Shown here: piece after piece, positions 52,701-59,344 of the stretch
How positions within the stretch are numbered: position 1 is the stretch's first letter
How the letters are laid out: each line of letters begins with the position of its first letter
Source: Hamadaea tsunoensis DSM 44101
GTDB taxonomy: Bacteria > Actinomycetota > Actinomycetes > Mycobacteriales > Micromonosporaceae
Direction: 5' to 3'
Assembly: GCF_000428945.1 (NCBI RefSeq)
Contig: NZ_KE386821.1
Coordinates: 264,495 to 328,494 of the forward strand
DNA: 64,000 bases
Translations under genes and position numbers: made by a program
The notes under the pieces: generated by a model
What the model was told of the DNA's origin: nothing
The model's database searches: none
The model's input: only the letters and a program-made list of their open reading frames with translations

Positions 52701-55700
52701 GCGTACAACGGGACGACACCCGTCTACAGCCCGGTGTCCACCGCTACGTACGACCGGTACGGCCGCGTACTCGACAGCTATGACGCCCTCGGCACGAAGA
52801 GCTCCACGGCGTACACCCCGGTGACCGGCGGCCCGGTCACGGCCGTCACCACGACCAACGGGATGGGCTGGGCCGAGACGGTGAGCCTGGAACCGGCGTG
52901 GGGGTTGCCGACCCACAAGGTCGACGTCAACGGCAAGGCGACCGACGTGACGTACGACGGGCTCGGCCGGCTGACCGCCGTCTGGCTGCCCGGCCGCGCG
53001 GCACCCCAGCTCGCGGACATGCGCTACACCTACGTCGTGCGCGGCTCCACCGGGCCCACGGCCAGTTCGACCGCCACGCTCGACAACACCGGCGGCGGCT
53101 ACAACACGAGCTGGACGCTCTACGACGGGCTGCTGCGGGCACGGCAGACGCAGGGCGTGTCGGCCGCCGGCGGCCGGATCCTGACCGACACCGGCTACGA
53201 CTCCGCCGGGCGTACGGCCCTGGCCTCGACCGTCTACTACGACACGGCGGCCCCGGGCGCGGACCTCGTGACCCCGGTCAGCGTGGCGCCCGGCCGCACC
53301 CTGACCAGCTACGACGGCGCCGGCCGGGCCACGGTGGCGGCGTTCCAGATCAACGGCGTGGAGAAGTGGCGGACCAGCACGGCGTACTTCGGCGACCACA
53401 TCGAGGTCACCCCGCCGGCCGGCGGCACCGCGACCGCCACCTACTCCGACGCGCGCGGGCGCACGACGAGCCTGCGCCAGTTCCACGGCAGCACCCCGAC
53501 CGGCGCGTACGACACCACCGGGTACACCTACAACCACCTCGGCGACCGGGCCACGGCCGTCGACCCGATGGGCGACACCTGGCGGTACGGCTACGACCTG
53601 AACCACCAGACGATCAGCGTCGACGACCCCGACAAGGGGCACACCGCGACGACCTACGACGCGGCCGGCGACCCGCTGACCGTGACCGACCAGCACGGGC
53701 AGATCACGTACGCGTACGACGCGCTGGGCCGCAAGACGTCGGCCCGGAACGGCACGACCGCGCTCGCCGACTGGACCTACGACACCCTCGCGAAAGGACA
53801 GCTCACCTCGGCGACCCGGCACACCGCCGCCGGCGACTACACCACCGGGGTCACCGGCTACGACAACTCCTACCGCAGCACCGGCGGGTTCGTGACGCTG
53901 CCGGCCGGTGAGGGGATCCTCGCCGGCACCTACACCAGCACGATCACCTACAACGCCGACGGCAGCACGGCGACCGCGACCGCCATGCGCAACCCTTCGG
54001 TCAGCGACGGGCTGCCGGCCGAGACCATCCGGTACGGCTTCAACAAGCTCGGCCAGGCCACGACCGTCGCGGGCACGGCCACCTACGTCACCGGCATCGG
54101 CTACGACGAGCTCGGCCGGCGTACGCAGCTCGACCTGTCGACCGGCAACGGCCGTACGCTCAGCCAGGTCTGGGCGTACGAGACCGGAACCGGGCGGGTG
54201 ACCGAACACGGCGTGCTCGACAACGCGGGCGCGGTGTACCAGGACACCTTCACCTCCTATGACGCCGTGGGCAACGTGTCCACCCTGGACGACCGGACCG
54301 CGCAGTACGGCGGACCGGCGAACGACACCCAGTGCCTGCACTACGACTACCTGCGACGGCTGGATGACGCGTGGACGCCGGGCGCCGGCAGCTGCGCGGC
54401 GGCCCCGTCCACCGGTACGCTCGGCGGCCCGAGCCCGTACTGGCAGTCCTACGGCTACGACCTCGCCGGAAACCGGACGACCCGGACCGACCACACCGGA
54501 GCGGGCAACCTGCTGCGGACGCTGTCCTACCCGGCCGCGGGGCCGAACGCGGTCCGGCCGCACACCGCCACCACCGTCACCCAGCAGGGTCCGGGCGCGG
54601 CGGGCCCGGCGACCTACGCGTACAACGGCGCGGGCGACACGACCAGCCGGCCCGGTCAGACGCTCGGCTGGGATGTCGAGGGACACCTGTCCAGCGTCAC
54701 CGCCGGCGGCCAGACCACGACCTACGTGTACGACGCCGACGGTCACCGGCTGCTGGCCAAGTCGCCGGCGGCGACCACGCTGACCATCGGCTCGGCCGAG
54801 TTCCGGGCGGCCGGCGGCACGGTCACCGCCACCCGGTACTACGGCGCGGACGCCGTACGCACGCCGGCCGGGGTCGCCTGGCTCACCCTCGACCAGCACG
54901 GTACGCCGGAAGCCTCGTACGACGCCGCCACGCTTTCCGGCCAGCGCCGGCGGACGACGCCGTTCGGCGAGGCGCGGGGCAACCCGGTGACGTTGGCGGG
55001 CAGCCACGGTTTCGTCGGCGGTACGCCCGACGCGACCGGCACGACGCACCTCGGGGCCCGCGAGTACGACGCCGAACTGGGCCGGTTCCTGTCGGCCGAT
55101 CCGCTGTTCGACTCGTCCGATCCGCAGAGCTGGCAGAACTACGCGTACGCCGGTAATTCGCCCGCGACGTTCAGCGACCCGGCCGGGACGAGCCGGGAGC
55201 CGGTGTGCGACGTGAACGGCGACTGCCTGATGAACCCGGGCCAGCGCAAGCCGGCGGGCTGGGACATCAAGGTGCCGGACCCGGTGAAATGCGACGCGAA
55301 GTGCGCCGCCAACCGGATCAAGAACAGCGGCGACCGCGACAAGGACGTGGCCGATCTGAAGGCGCAGTACTGCAAGCAGAACCCGACCTGCCAGGTCTAC
55401 ACGGCCGAGTACGACACCCCGTGGAGCGACATGACGAAGTACTCCGGCATCCGCCTCGGCGAGGCCCAGGAGATCGGCGACGGCACCCTCCTGAGCTGGA
55501 GTGAGGAGGCGCAGAAGGAATGGGCGAAGTCGGCCACCCTGACGGTCAGCGCCGGGGTGGAGGAGAGCCTCACCGCCGACTTCAAGGTGCTCGGCGGGTC
55601 GAACACCACCAAGGTGGACATCTCGGCGTCGGTCACCGTCTCCGTCAGCGAGACCACGACGGTGGGCCAGGGCCGGCAGACGGAGGTCAAACCCGACGGG

Positions 55701-55910
55701 GCGAACCAGATCTACTACCTGAGCCCCGTCATGGCCACGCGCTGGCACGTCACGGCCGACACGGTGGTCGACCGGGACGGCCGGCAGCACACGACCCTGC
55801 ACTACAAGTTGGAGGTGGACATCTCCAGCACCCGCGCGATCACCAAGGTGTCGAGCTGGAACATGGTGCCGGTCAGCAAGCCTGACGTGCTGCAGCAGCT
55901 CTTCGGCTGA
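49788..55910 (+). CDS. Giant secreted RHS/YD-repeat protein with variable C-terminal domain
   Basis: A 2040-aa polymorphic-toxin-type protein. Signal peptide at 1-30 (GLLLTMASAGAALPAAAA). Residues 245-505 resemble the SpvB/TcaC-type shell module (FAFSYPLRVPPSQGGPAPQV, then QLSYSSQSVDGRTA, then WLGEGFDYEPGSI). YD repeats run from about 970 to 1640 (for example TYDRYGRVLDSYDALG, TYDAAGDPLTVTD, AYDALGRKTSARN). The RHS core end is at about 1755-1800 (AREYDAELGRFLSADPLFD, then YAYAGNSPATFSDPAGT). After that boundary lies a unique 240-residue tail. It has an N-terminal Cys-rich part with six Cys and a Thr/Ser-rich alternating beta region (LTVSAGVEESLTADF, VDISASVTVSVSETTT). Start ATG 49788 follows AAGCAGG. 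Export and autocleavage as in other RHS toxins are inferred. Confidence 0.87.
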   Translation: MRIRGFTALGAGLLLTMASAGAALPAAAARPAPPRAQAVTPTAVRAVGVAARTPDPTSGQTMRSAPAARTRPRAGSVTIAAGTGSGWHAASGQPIAVQADTAVRVDVLATTGAARPFVARVGPGARAVRVDYQAYADAYGADYAARLHLARLPECALSTPDAPGCAPTALTATKDEAGATLAATLGVREDTAGRPAAGSAAVGPAAAQGTLVALVAAPSSSAGSYTATKLQASQTWSAGAESGDFAFSYPLRVPPSQGGPAPQVQLSYSSQSVDGRTAASNAQPSWLGEGFDYEPGSIVRAYADCADDGQANDHDQCWGGDNGTLSLSGHSGELIQDATNPARWHLKNDDGTRVEKLADAADGNGDQTRDSGGNLIAEGEYWKVTTTDGTQYYFGRNKLPGWSSGKPTTESTWTVPVFGNNTGEPCHGSTFAASWCAQAYQWNLDYVVDVHGNSMSLWYDQETNQYARANTASSVSTYVRGGTLAHIDYGTRTDTEFTATAPYRVVFDRQDRCVTQGSTCTSATPANWPDVPWDQQCTSTTSCTDHYSPVYFSQKMLGAVRTQVSTGGGYRDAETWTLNHVFKDPGDNHAKILWLQSLSHTGNVGTATTLPDVTFTPIQMNNRVDITGARDPIVRYRLHAVDDEYGGELTVTYSAAECSAANKPSAPETNTKRCYPIWWTPYNETTAVFEYFHKYVVTDVVQRDLTGGGKAVEHHYSYLDAPAWHYDEAAFVPAAHKTWGQWRGYSRVRTVTGGTDTTRQQEDTVYFRGMNGDKLPSGTRAVTIAADPDFGTAAIADEPWRDGSVRESIVYNGIGDTAPVVTKTLDEPWEHGPTASRVRDGVTVSAYATGTRTVTVKNALAAGGWRTTQTNSTFDYDAGAADPTGRVTSTEDLGDLATTADDTCTRNTYALNPASWLMDKTAEVETVAVRCSATVARPADVVGDTRTFYDGGTTFPTAVSLGDVTRTERATAYNGTTPVYSPVSTATYDRYGRVLDSYDALGTKSSTAYTPVTGGPVTAVTTTNGMGWAETVSLEPAWGLPTHKVDVNGKATDVTYDGLGRLTAVWLPGRAAPQLADMRYTYVVRGSTGPTASSTATLDNTGGGYNTSWTLYDGLLRARQTQGVSAAGGRILTDTGYDSAGRTALASTVYYDTAAPGADLVTPVSVAPGRTLTSYDGAGRATVAAFQINGVEKWRTSTAYFGDHIEVTPPAGGTATATYSDARGRTTSLRQFHGSTPTGAYDTTGYTYNHLGDRATAVDPMGDTWRYGYDLNHQTISVDDPDKGHTATTYDAAGDPLTVTDQHGQITYAYDALGRKTSARNGTTALADWTYDTLAKGQLTSATRHTAAGDYTTGVTGYDNSYRSTGGFVTLPAGEGILAGTYTSTITYNADGSTATATAMRNPSVSDGLPAETIRYGFNKLGQATTVAGTATYVTGIGYDELGRRTQLDLSTGNGRTLSQVWAYETGTGRVTEHGVLDNAGAVYQDTFTSYDAVGNVSTLDDRTAQYGGPANDTQCLHYDYLRRLDDAWTPGAGSCAAAPSTGTLGGPSPYWQSYGYDLAGNRTTRTDHTGAGNLLRTLSYPAAGPNAVRPHTATTVTQQGPGAAGPATYAYNGAGDTTSRPGQTLGWDVEGHLSSVTAGGQTTTYVYDADGHRLLAKSPAATTLTIGSAEFRAAGGTVTATRYYGADAVRTPAGVAWLTLDQHGTPEASYDAATLSGQRRRTTPFGEARGNPVTLAGSHGFVGGTPDATGTTHLGAREYDAELGRFLSADPLFDSSDPQSWQNYAYAGNSPATFSDPAGTSREPVCDVNGDCLMNPGQRKPAGWDIKVPDPVKCDAKCAANRIKNSGDRDKDVADLKAQYCKQNPTCQVYTAEYDTPWSDMTKYSGIRLGEAQEIGDGTLLSWSEEAQKEWAKSATLTVSAGVEESLTADFKVLGGSNTTKVDISASVTVSVSETTTVGQGRQTEVKPDGANQIYYLSPVMATRWHVTADTVVDRDGRQHTTLHYKLEVDISSTRAITKVSSWNMVPVSKPDVLQQLFG

Positions 55911-55957
55911 GGGCGGGCCCCGGTCCGCTGTCGGCCCGGTGCCGACCTGGAAGACGC

Positions 55958-55989
55958 GGGGGCGTCCCGGCTTCGGCCGGGGCGCCCCC
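55958..55989 (+). terminator. Very strong TTCG-loop terminator after the RHS gene
   Basis: A 14-bp stem (55958-55971 with 55976-55989, GGGGGCG and CGCCCCC at the base, one G-T wobble) closed by the stable TTCG tetraloop. It separates the RHS gene from the leaderless gene that starts at 56019. Confidence 0.8.
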
Positions 55990-56005
55990 TGTCGTACCCC
56001 GGCGG

Positions 56006-56011
56006 TAGCGT
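56006..56011 (+). promoter_or_regulatory. Leaderless -10 element TAGCGT before the MmcQ/YjbR gene
   Basis: TAGCGT (TANNNT) ends 7 nt before ATG 56019, and no Shine-Dalgarno sequence is present. It lies directly after the RHS terminator, so the gene is likely an independent leaderless unit. Confidence 0.55.
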
Positions 56012-56018
56012 CGAGCAC

Positions 56019-56426
56019 ATGGCCGGACGGGGAGATGTGCCACCGCTGATCGAGGACAGGCTGCGGGCGGTGTGCCGGCGCCTGCCCGACGCCTACGAGG
56101 AGCCCGCCTGGACGGGTACGCGCTGGCGGGTGCGCAAGCGCACCATCGCCCATGCGTGTGTGGTGGAGGCCGACCATCCGAACTCCCTCGCGAGCGCGTT
56201 CGCGGCCGAGGGGCCGGTCTGCGTCGTCACGTTCCGGGCACCGGGCGGCGAGGCGGGCGGCCTCATCGCGTCCGGGCTACCGTTCTACTGGCCGGGGTGG
56301 GGGACCAACGTCGTCGGCATGCTCCTCGACGACGGGACGGACTGGACCGAGGTGGCCGAGCTGATCACCGAGAGCTACCGGATCCAGGCGCCGAAGATGC
56401 TGGTCAGACTCCTGCCCGAACCGTGA
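56019..56426 (+). CDS. MmcQ/YjbR-family protein
   Basis: A 135-aa protein of the MmcQ/YjbR (CyaY-like fold) type: LRAVCRRLPDAYEEPAWTGTRWRVRKRTIAHAC (about 12-45), LIASGLPFYWPGWGTNVVGMLLDDGTDWTEVAELITESYRIQAPKML at the end. Members are proposed DNA-binding proteins without firm function. The conserved RRxG and WxxxPY features are partly kept. It has its own leaderless promoter, so I do not regard it as immunity gene for the RHS protein. A small hairpin follows (56433-56446), between it and the convergent serine hydrolase gene. Confidence 0.8.
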   Translation: MAGRGDVPPLIEDRLRAVCRRLPDAYEEPAWTGTRWRVRKRTIAHACVVEADHPNSLASAFAAEGPVCVVTFRAPGGEAGGLIASGLPFYWPGWGTNVVGMLLDDGTDWTEVAELITESYRIQAPKMLVRLLPEP

Positions 56427-56432
56427 TCATGA

Positions 56433-56446
56433 GGGCGGGACCGCCC
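56433..56446. terminator. Small bidirectional hairpin between convergent genes
   Basis: GGGCG-GGAC-CGCCC, a 5-bp stem in the 24-bp gap between stops at 56426 and 56451. It is weak but well placed to serve both convergent genes. Confidence 0.4.
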
Positions 56447-56450
56447 GGGT

Positions 56451-57827
56451 TCAGGACCGTCGTGGATGGACCCGGCAGTTCGTGTGCAGGTAGCGCGCCC
56501 GGCCGTCCACGAAGTCGTAGATCGCCACCGTCTGCGGGTCCTCGAGTGGATCCGACGGCCGCATCAGGAAATGCGTCTCGCTCACCGGGAGCAGCGCGTA
56601 GCGGATGCGGTCGGGCTTCTGGAGGAACCGCGCCTGCATCGGGTCGACGACCACCGTCAGGCACAGCCCGCCGTCCTCGGCCGACACCTCGAACCGGGCA
56701 CCGGGCCGCTCGTAGACACCCTCGTACCGGGACGGATCCAGGCGCAGCGCCGGGTCGGGGGCGGGCAGGTCCGGGACCGTCCCCAGGCCGAGGTCGGCCA
56801 GGATCTCGTTGAACACCTTGCGGTAGAAGCTCTCCCGCGGCCCGCCGTTCGTCAGCATCGTGATCGCCGTGTCCGCGTCCGGCAGGATGCGCAGGCGGGC
56901 GTTCTGGCCGATCGTGCTGCCGTCGCCGGCGTACACCGTCCGGCCGTGCCAGTCGCAGACGATCAGGCCGAGCGCCCACTCCGGCCCGAACATGTAGGGA
57001 TCCGGCACCGGCACGCGCGAGGTCATCATCTCCCGCACGCCCGCCGCCGACAGCAGCCGCGTGCCGTTGCCCGCCACGCCGCCGCCAAGCAGCACCCGCG
57101 CCATCGCGAGCACCTCGCGTACCGTCGAGGTGATGTTGCCGCCCGGCCCGAACGCCCGTGGCAGGTGGTCGATCGGCGTCACGATCGGGCCCTCGGCCAC
57201 GGACCGCAGCAGGTGCCCGGTCGCGGCCCGCGCCGCGTCCACCTGCTCGTGCCGGCTGTTCGTGTCGGTCAGGCCCAGTGGATCGAACAACCGGTCGCGC
57301 ATCAGGTCGTCCCACCGCCTGCCGTCGGCGACCTCCAGGATTCTCGCCAGGATCGCGTACGCGAGCGCGGCGCTGTACCCGTGCGTCCAGCCGAGCGGGA
57401 ACACCTGCGGCGCGTCGGCGATCCCGGCGACCATGCGCTCGTAGACGTCGTCGTCCTCGCCCGGATCCCCGTACGCCTCCTCGATCCCGTTGTCGTGGTA
57501 GAGCAGATGACGAGGCGTGACCCGGGCGCTGACCTCGGGGTCGCCGACCCGGAAGCCCGGCAGGTAGGTGCGGACCGGCTCGTCGAGGTCGACCCGGCCC
57601 TCGTCGACGAGCTGCAGGAAGGCCAGGGCGGTCCAGGTCTTGGTCATGGAACCGCACTGGTAGACGGTGTCGGTCGTCGCGAGCCGGCCCGTCTCGACGT
57701 TCGCGACCCCGACCGCGAACTCGGTGACCTCCCCGCCCCGCAGTACGCCGATCGCCGCGCTCGGGATCCCGTACTCCGCGAGCAGGTCGACGACCCGCGT
57801 ACGCAGGCGGGCCACGTCCACCGTCAT
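56451..57827 (-). CDS. Serine hydrolase, beta-lactamase/class C (AmpC-like, DD-peptidase-type fold)
   Basis: A 458-aa protein with the nucleophile motif S-x-x-K as CGSMTKTW (Ser60, Lys63). The second motif Y-x-N is altered to GYSAALAY (about 160), where Asn is replaced by Ala. The region of the third motif reads YAGDGSTIGQNARL (about 305). The last 110 residues are a DUF3471-like beta domain (LDPSRYEGVYERPGARFEV). No signal peptide is visible, so it is cytoplasmic or secreted by another route; members are peptidases, esterases or lactonases. ATG 57827 overlaps the stop of the small upstream gene as ATGA, so the two are co-translated. Confidence 0.85.
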   Translation of the reverse strand: MTVDVARLRTRVVDLLAEYGIPSAAIGVLRGGEVTEFAVGVANVETGRLATTDTVYQCGSMTKTWTALAFLQLVDEGRVDLDEPVRTYLPGFRVGDPEVSARVTPRHLLYHDNGIEEAYGDPGEDDDVYERMVAGIADAPQVFPLGWTHGYSAALAYAILARILEVADGRRWDDLMRDRLFDPLGLTDTNSRHEQVDAARAATGHLLRSVAEGPIVTPIDHLPRAFGPGGNITSTVREVLAMARVLLGGGVAGNGTRLLSAAGVREMMTSRVPVPDPYMFGPEWALGLIVCDWHGRTVYAGDGSTIGQNARLRILPDADTAITMLTNGGPRESFYRKVFNEILADLGLGTVPDLPAPDPALRLDPSRYEGVYERPGARFEVSAEDGGLCLTVVVDPMQARFLQKPDRIRYALLPVSETHFLMRPSDPLEDPQTVAIYDFVDGRARYLHTNCRVHPRRS

Positions 57828-58081
57828 CGGGGCAGCCCGACCGCGTTCGCGGCGTCGGCCTCGAAGTACTCGGTCGTCGCGTAGCCGCCCGCGTACGTTT
57901 CGATGAAGTCGCGTACGCCGTCGATCGAATCGTGGGTGAGGAGGTTGACCGCCTTCGCGCCGTCCTTGCTCGCGACGGCGAGCTTCCACTGGGCGCCCTT
58001 GGGGAGCCGGGAATGCGCCTTCTTCAGTGCATCCCAGAACTTCGCTTCGTCCGAGACCGCCGACACTGCCATCACATGCAT
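57824..58081 (-). CDS. Small hypothetical protein, possibly dimeric alpha/beta-barrel (ABM-like)
   Basis: An 85-aa protein: MHVMAVSAVSDEAKFWDALKKAH, then WKLAVASKDGAKAVNLLTHDSIDGVRDFIETYAGG, then EYFEADAANAVGLPR. The alternation of strand-helix-strand-strand-helix-strand fits a ferredoxin-like ABM/EthD/YCII-type fold, but I see no diagnostic residues. ATG 58081 is chosen because AGGAGG lies 7 nt upstream; ATG 58087 would touch the ribosome binding site. It heads a two-gene operon with the serine hydrolase under a promoter with a perfect operator (58123-58154). Confidence 0.65.
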   Translation of the reverse strand: MHVMAVSAVSDEAKFWDALKKAHSRLPKGAQWKLAVASKDGAKAVNLLTHDSIDGVRDFIETYAGGYATTEYFEADAANAVGLPR

Positions 58082-58122
58082 CGTCATTCCTCCTGAGTCG
58101 GGGAGAATCCTTTCCGGATGAA

Positions 58123-58142
58123 AAAACGCTACGTTGCGTTTT
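58123..58142. promoter_or_regulatory. Perfect 20-bp palindromic operator
   Basis: AAAACGC (58123-58129) and GCGTTTT (58136-58142) are perfect inverted arms separated by 6 bp, the size typical for MarR-type dimers. The palindrome covers the -10 element of the minus-strand promoter. The MarR-like gene at 58280 is the likely source of the regulator. Confidence 0.75.
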
Positions 58143-58154
58143 ATCAAGCGTCAA
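58126..58154 (-). promoter_or_regulatory. Canonical promoter of the small-protein/serine-hydrolase operon
   Basis: On the minus strand TTGACG (58154-58149) and TAGCGT (58131-58126) are spaced by exactly 17 bp. Transcription would start near 58119, about 38 nt before ATG 58081, which has a good ribosome binding site. Confidence 0.75.
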
Positions 58155-58185
58155 CGCAGATCGGGCTCAAAAGGCGAGATTGGGA

Positions 58186-58242
58186 GCAATCGTTGCAACA
58201 GGATTGCGAGTGAATGCAATTACCGCCGACAGCCCGTTGCAA
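58186..58242. promoter_or_regulatory. Nested palindrome and three TTGCAA-like elements upstream of the MarR-like gene
   Basis: GCAATC (58186-58191) and GATTGC (58202-58207) flank the palindrome GTTGCAAC (58192-58199). TTGCAA or ATGCAA recurs at 58193, 58214 and 58237, that is 21 and 23 bp apart, roughly two helix turns. This could be a multi-site operator for the regulator's own gene; a possible -10 TACTGT is at 58245-58250. Confidence 0.45.
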
Positions 58243-58279
58243 TGTACTGTGCGTAAAGGCAAGCAGGGAGGACGCACCG

Positions 58280-59203
58280 ATGCCCGGGGGCAGGCTGACC
58301 GAGGAAGACCGCGAGCGCATCGCGGCCTGGCTCGCCGACGGCCTCGGCTACGCCGAGATCGCCCGCCGCCTCGGCCGCCCGACCTCCACGATCAGCCGCG
58401 AGGTCGCCAGGAACGGCGTACCGGGGGACTACCTGGCCGGCCACGCGCAGGAGGCGGCCGGGCGCCGGGCGCGGCGCGGCAAGCCCGCCCGGCCGCCGAA
58501 GATCGTCCCGGACGGCCCGTCGGCCGCGGCGGCGAGCGCCTTCGTCGACGAGTTCGCCGCGCTGCTGGCCGCGACCGGCCTGGCCAGGATGACCGCGAGG
58601 GTGTTCGTCAGCCTGCTCGTCGTGGACGCCGCGGGCCTGACCTCGGCCGACCTCGTCCACCGGCTCCAGGTCAGCCCGGCGTCGGTGTCCAAGTCGATCG
58701 GCCACCTCGCCGCGATGGAACTCGTCGTACGCCGCCCGGACCCCGGCGGCCGCCGCGAGCGGTACGCGATCGACGACGACGTCTGGCTGCGGGCATGGCA
58801 GGCCGACACGGGCGCGCACGGCGACATCGCGACCGCCGCCCGGCGGGGGATCGACATCTTCGGCCCGGACTCGGCCGCCGGTGGCCGGCTCGACCGGATG
58901 GGGCGGTTCTTCGGCCGGCTCAGCGAGCACATGGGCGGCAGCGCGCTCGCCGATCCCGTGGTGGACGACGCGCTGACGATCGTGGCCGCCCTGGTGCACG
59001 CAGCCCGTCCGATGCGGCCGACGGCCCTGGCCACCGCGCTCGGCTGGCCGCCGGACCGGGTCGCCGCGGCACTGGAACTGATCGCCGCCCGGCCGGAGAT
59101 CGCCGATCCGCTGATGCTGCGTACCGCCGGACGCACCGCGTACGCGATCACGGTCCGCCCGGACCGCCTCACCGCGACCCAACAGACCGCCCTACACCCC
59201 TGA
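58280..59203 (+). CDS. MarR/GbsR-like regulator with N-terminal IS30-type HTH
   Basis: A 307-aa protein with two DNA-binding modules. Residues 5-45 match the HTH_38 domain found at the N-terminus of IS30 transposases (LTEEDRERIAAWLADGLGYAEIARRLGRPTSTISREVARNG). Residues 85-170 form a winged HTH of MarR/GbsR type (LTSADLVHRLQVSPASVSKSIGHLAAMELVVRR, then RRERYAIDDDVWLRAW). The rest is helical and could bind ligand or dimerise. No DDE residues are present, so it is a regulator and not a transposase. ATG 58280 follows GGGAGG at 8 nt. It is divergent from the serine hydrolase operon and probably represses it through 58123-58142. Confidence 0.82.
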   Translation: MPGGRLTEEDRERIAAWLADGLGYAEIARRLGRPTSTISREVARNGVPGDYLAGHAQEAAGRRARRGKPARPPKIVPDGPSAAAASAFVDEFAALLAATGLARMTARVFVSLLVVDAAGLTSADLVHRLQVSPASVSKSIGHLAAMELVVRRPDPGGRRERYAIDDDVWLRAWQADTGAHGDIATAARRGIDIFGPDSAAGGRLDRMGRFFGRLSEHMGGSALADPVVDDALTIVAALVHAARPMRPTALATALGWPPDRVAAALELIAARPEIADPLMLRTAGRTAYAITVRPDRLTATQQTALHP

Positions 59204-59254
59204 CTCGCCCTCACCGCCCCGTCCCGCCGCGCCGCTGTCCACAGTGACCCCCTG

Positions 59255-59328
59255 CGACGATCTTGCGCGAATGTCTCGAATTTCGCGGCGAATGCCGGAA
59301 AAGCCCGGACATTCGCGCAAGATCGTCG
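59255..59328. repeat. Perfect 21-bp inverted repeat element (bidirectional terminator or mobile palindromic element)
   Basis: The 21-nt arm at 59255-59275 (CGACGATC...GAATGTC) recurs exactly in inverted form at 59308-59328, with 32 nt between, the latter containing GAATTTCGCGGCGAATG. It lies between two convergent genes. The perfect arms of 21 bp exceed what a terminator needs, and the element may be a repeated extragenic palindrome of this genome. Apart from it, the 141-bp gap is empty. Confidence 0.75.
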
Positions 59329-59344
59329 GAACTCGGCGGGCAGG

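Noticed and set aside
46063..55910. The lectin/FG-GAP and RHS genes as one split gene
   Set aside because: Each has its own signal peptide, ribosome binding site and stop, with a perfect hairpin between them.
51087..56177. A 1696-codon open frame on the minus strand opposite the RHS gene
   Set aside because: Same low-complexity composition and no start signals; the plus strand encodes clear YD repeats and an RHS core.
56019..56426. Immunity gene for the RHS protein
   Set aside because: It belongs to the widespread MmcQ/YjbR family, has its own leaderless promoter, and is separated from the RHS gene by a very strong terminator.
58082..58147. Longer start for the small protein at 57824-58081
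   Set aside because: The extended frame would begin inside the promoter/operator, and the ribosome binding site AGGAGG would lie within the coding sequence.
58280..59203. IS30 transposase
   Set aside because: Only the N-terminal HTH resembles IS30; the rest is a MarR-like winged helix and no DDE catalytic residues are present.
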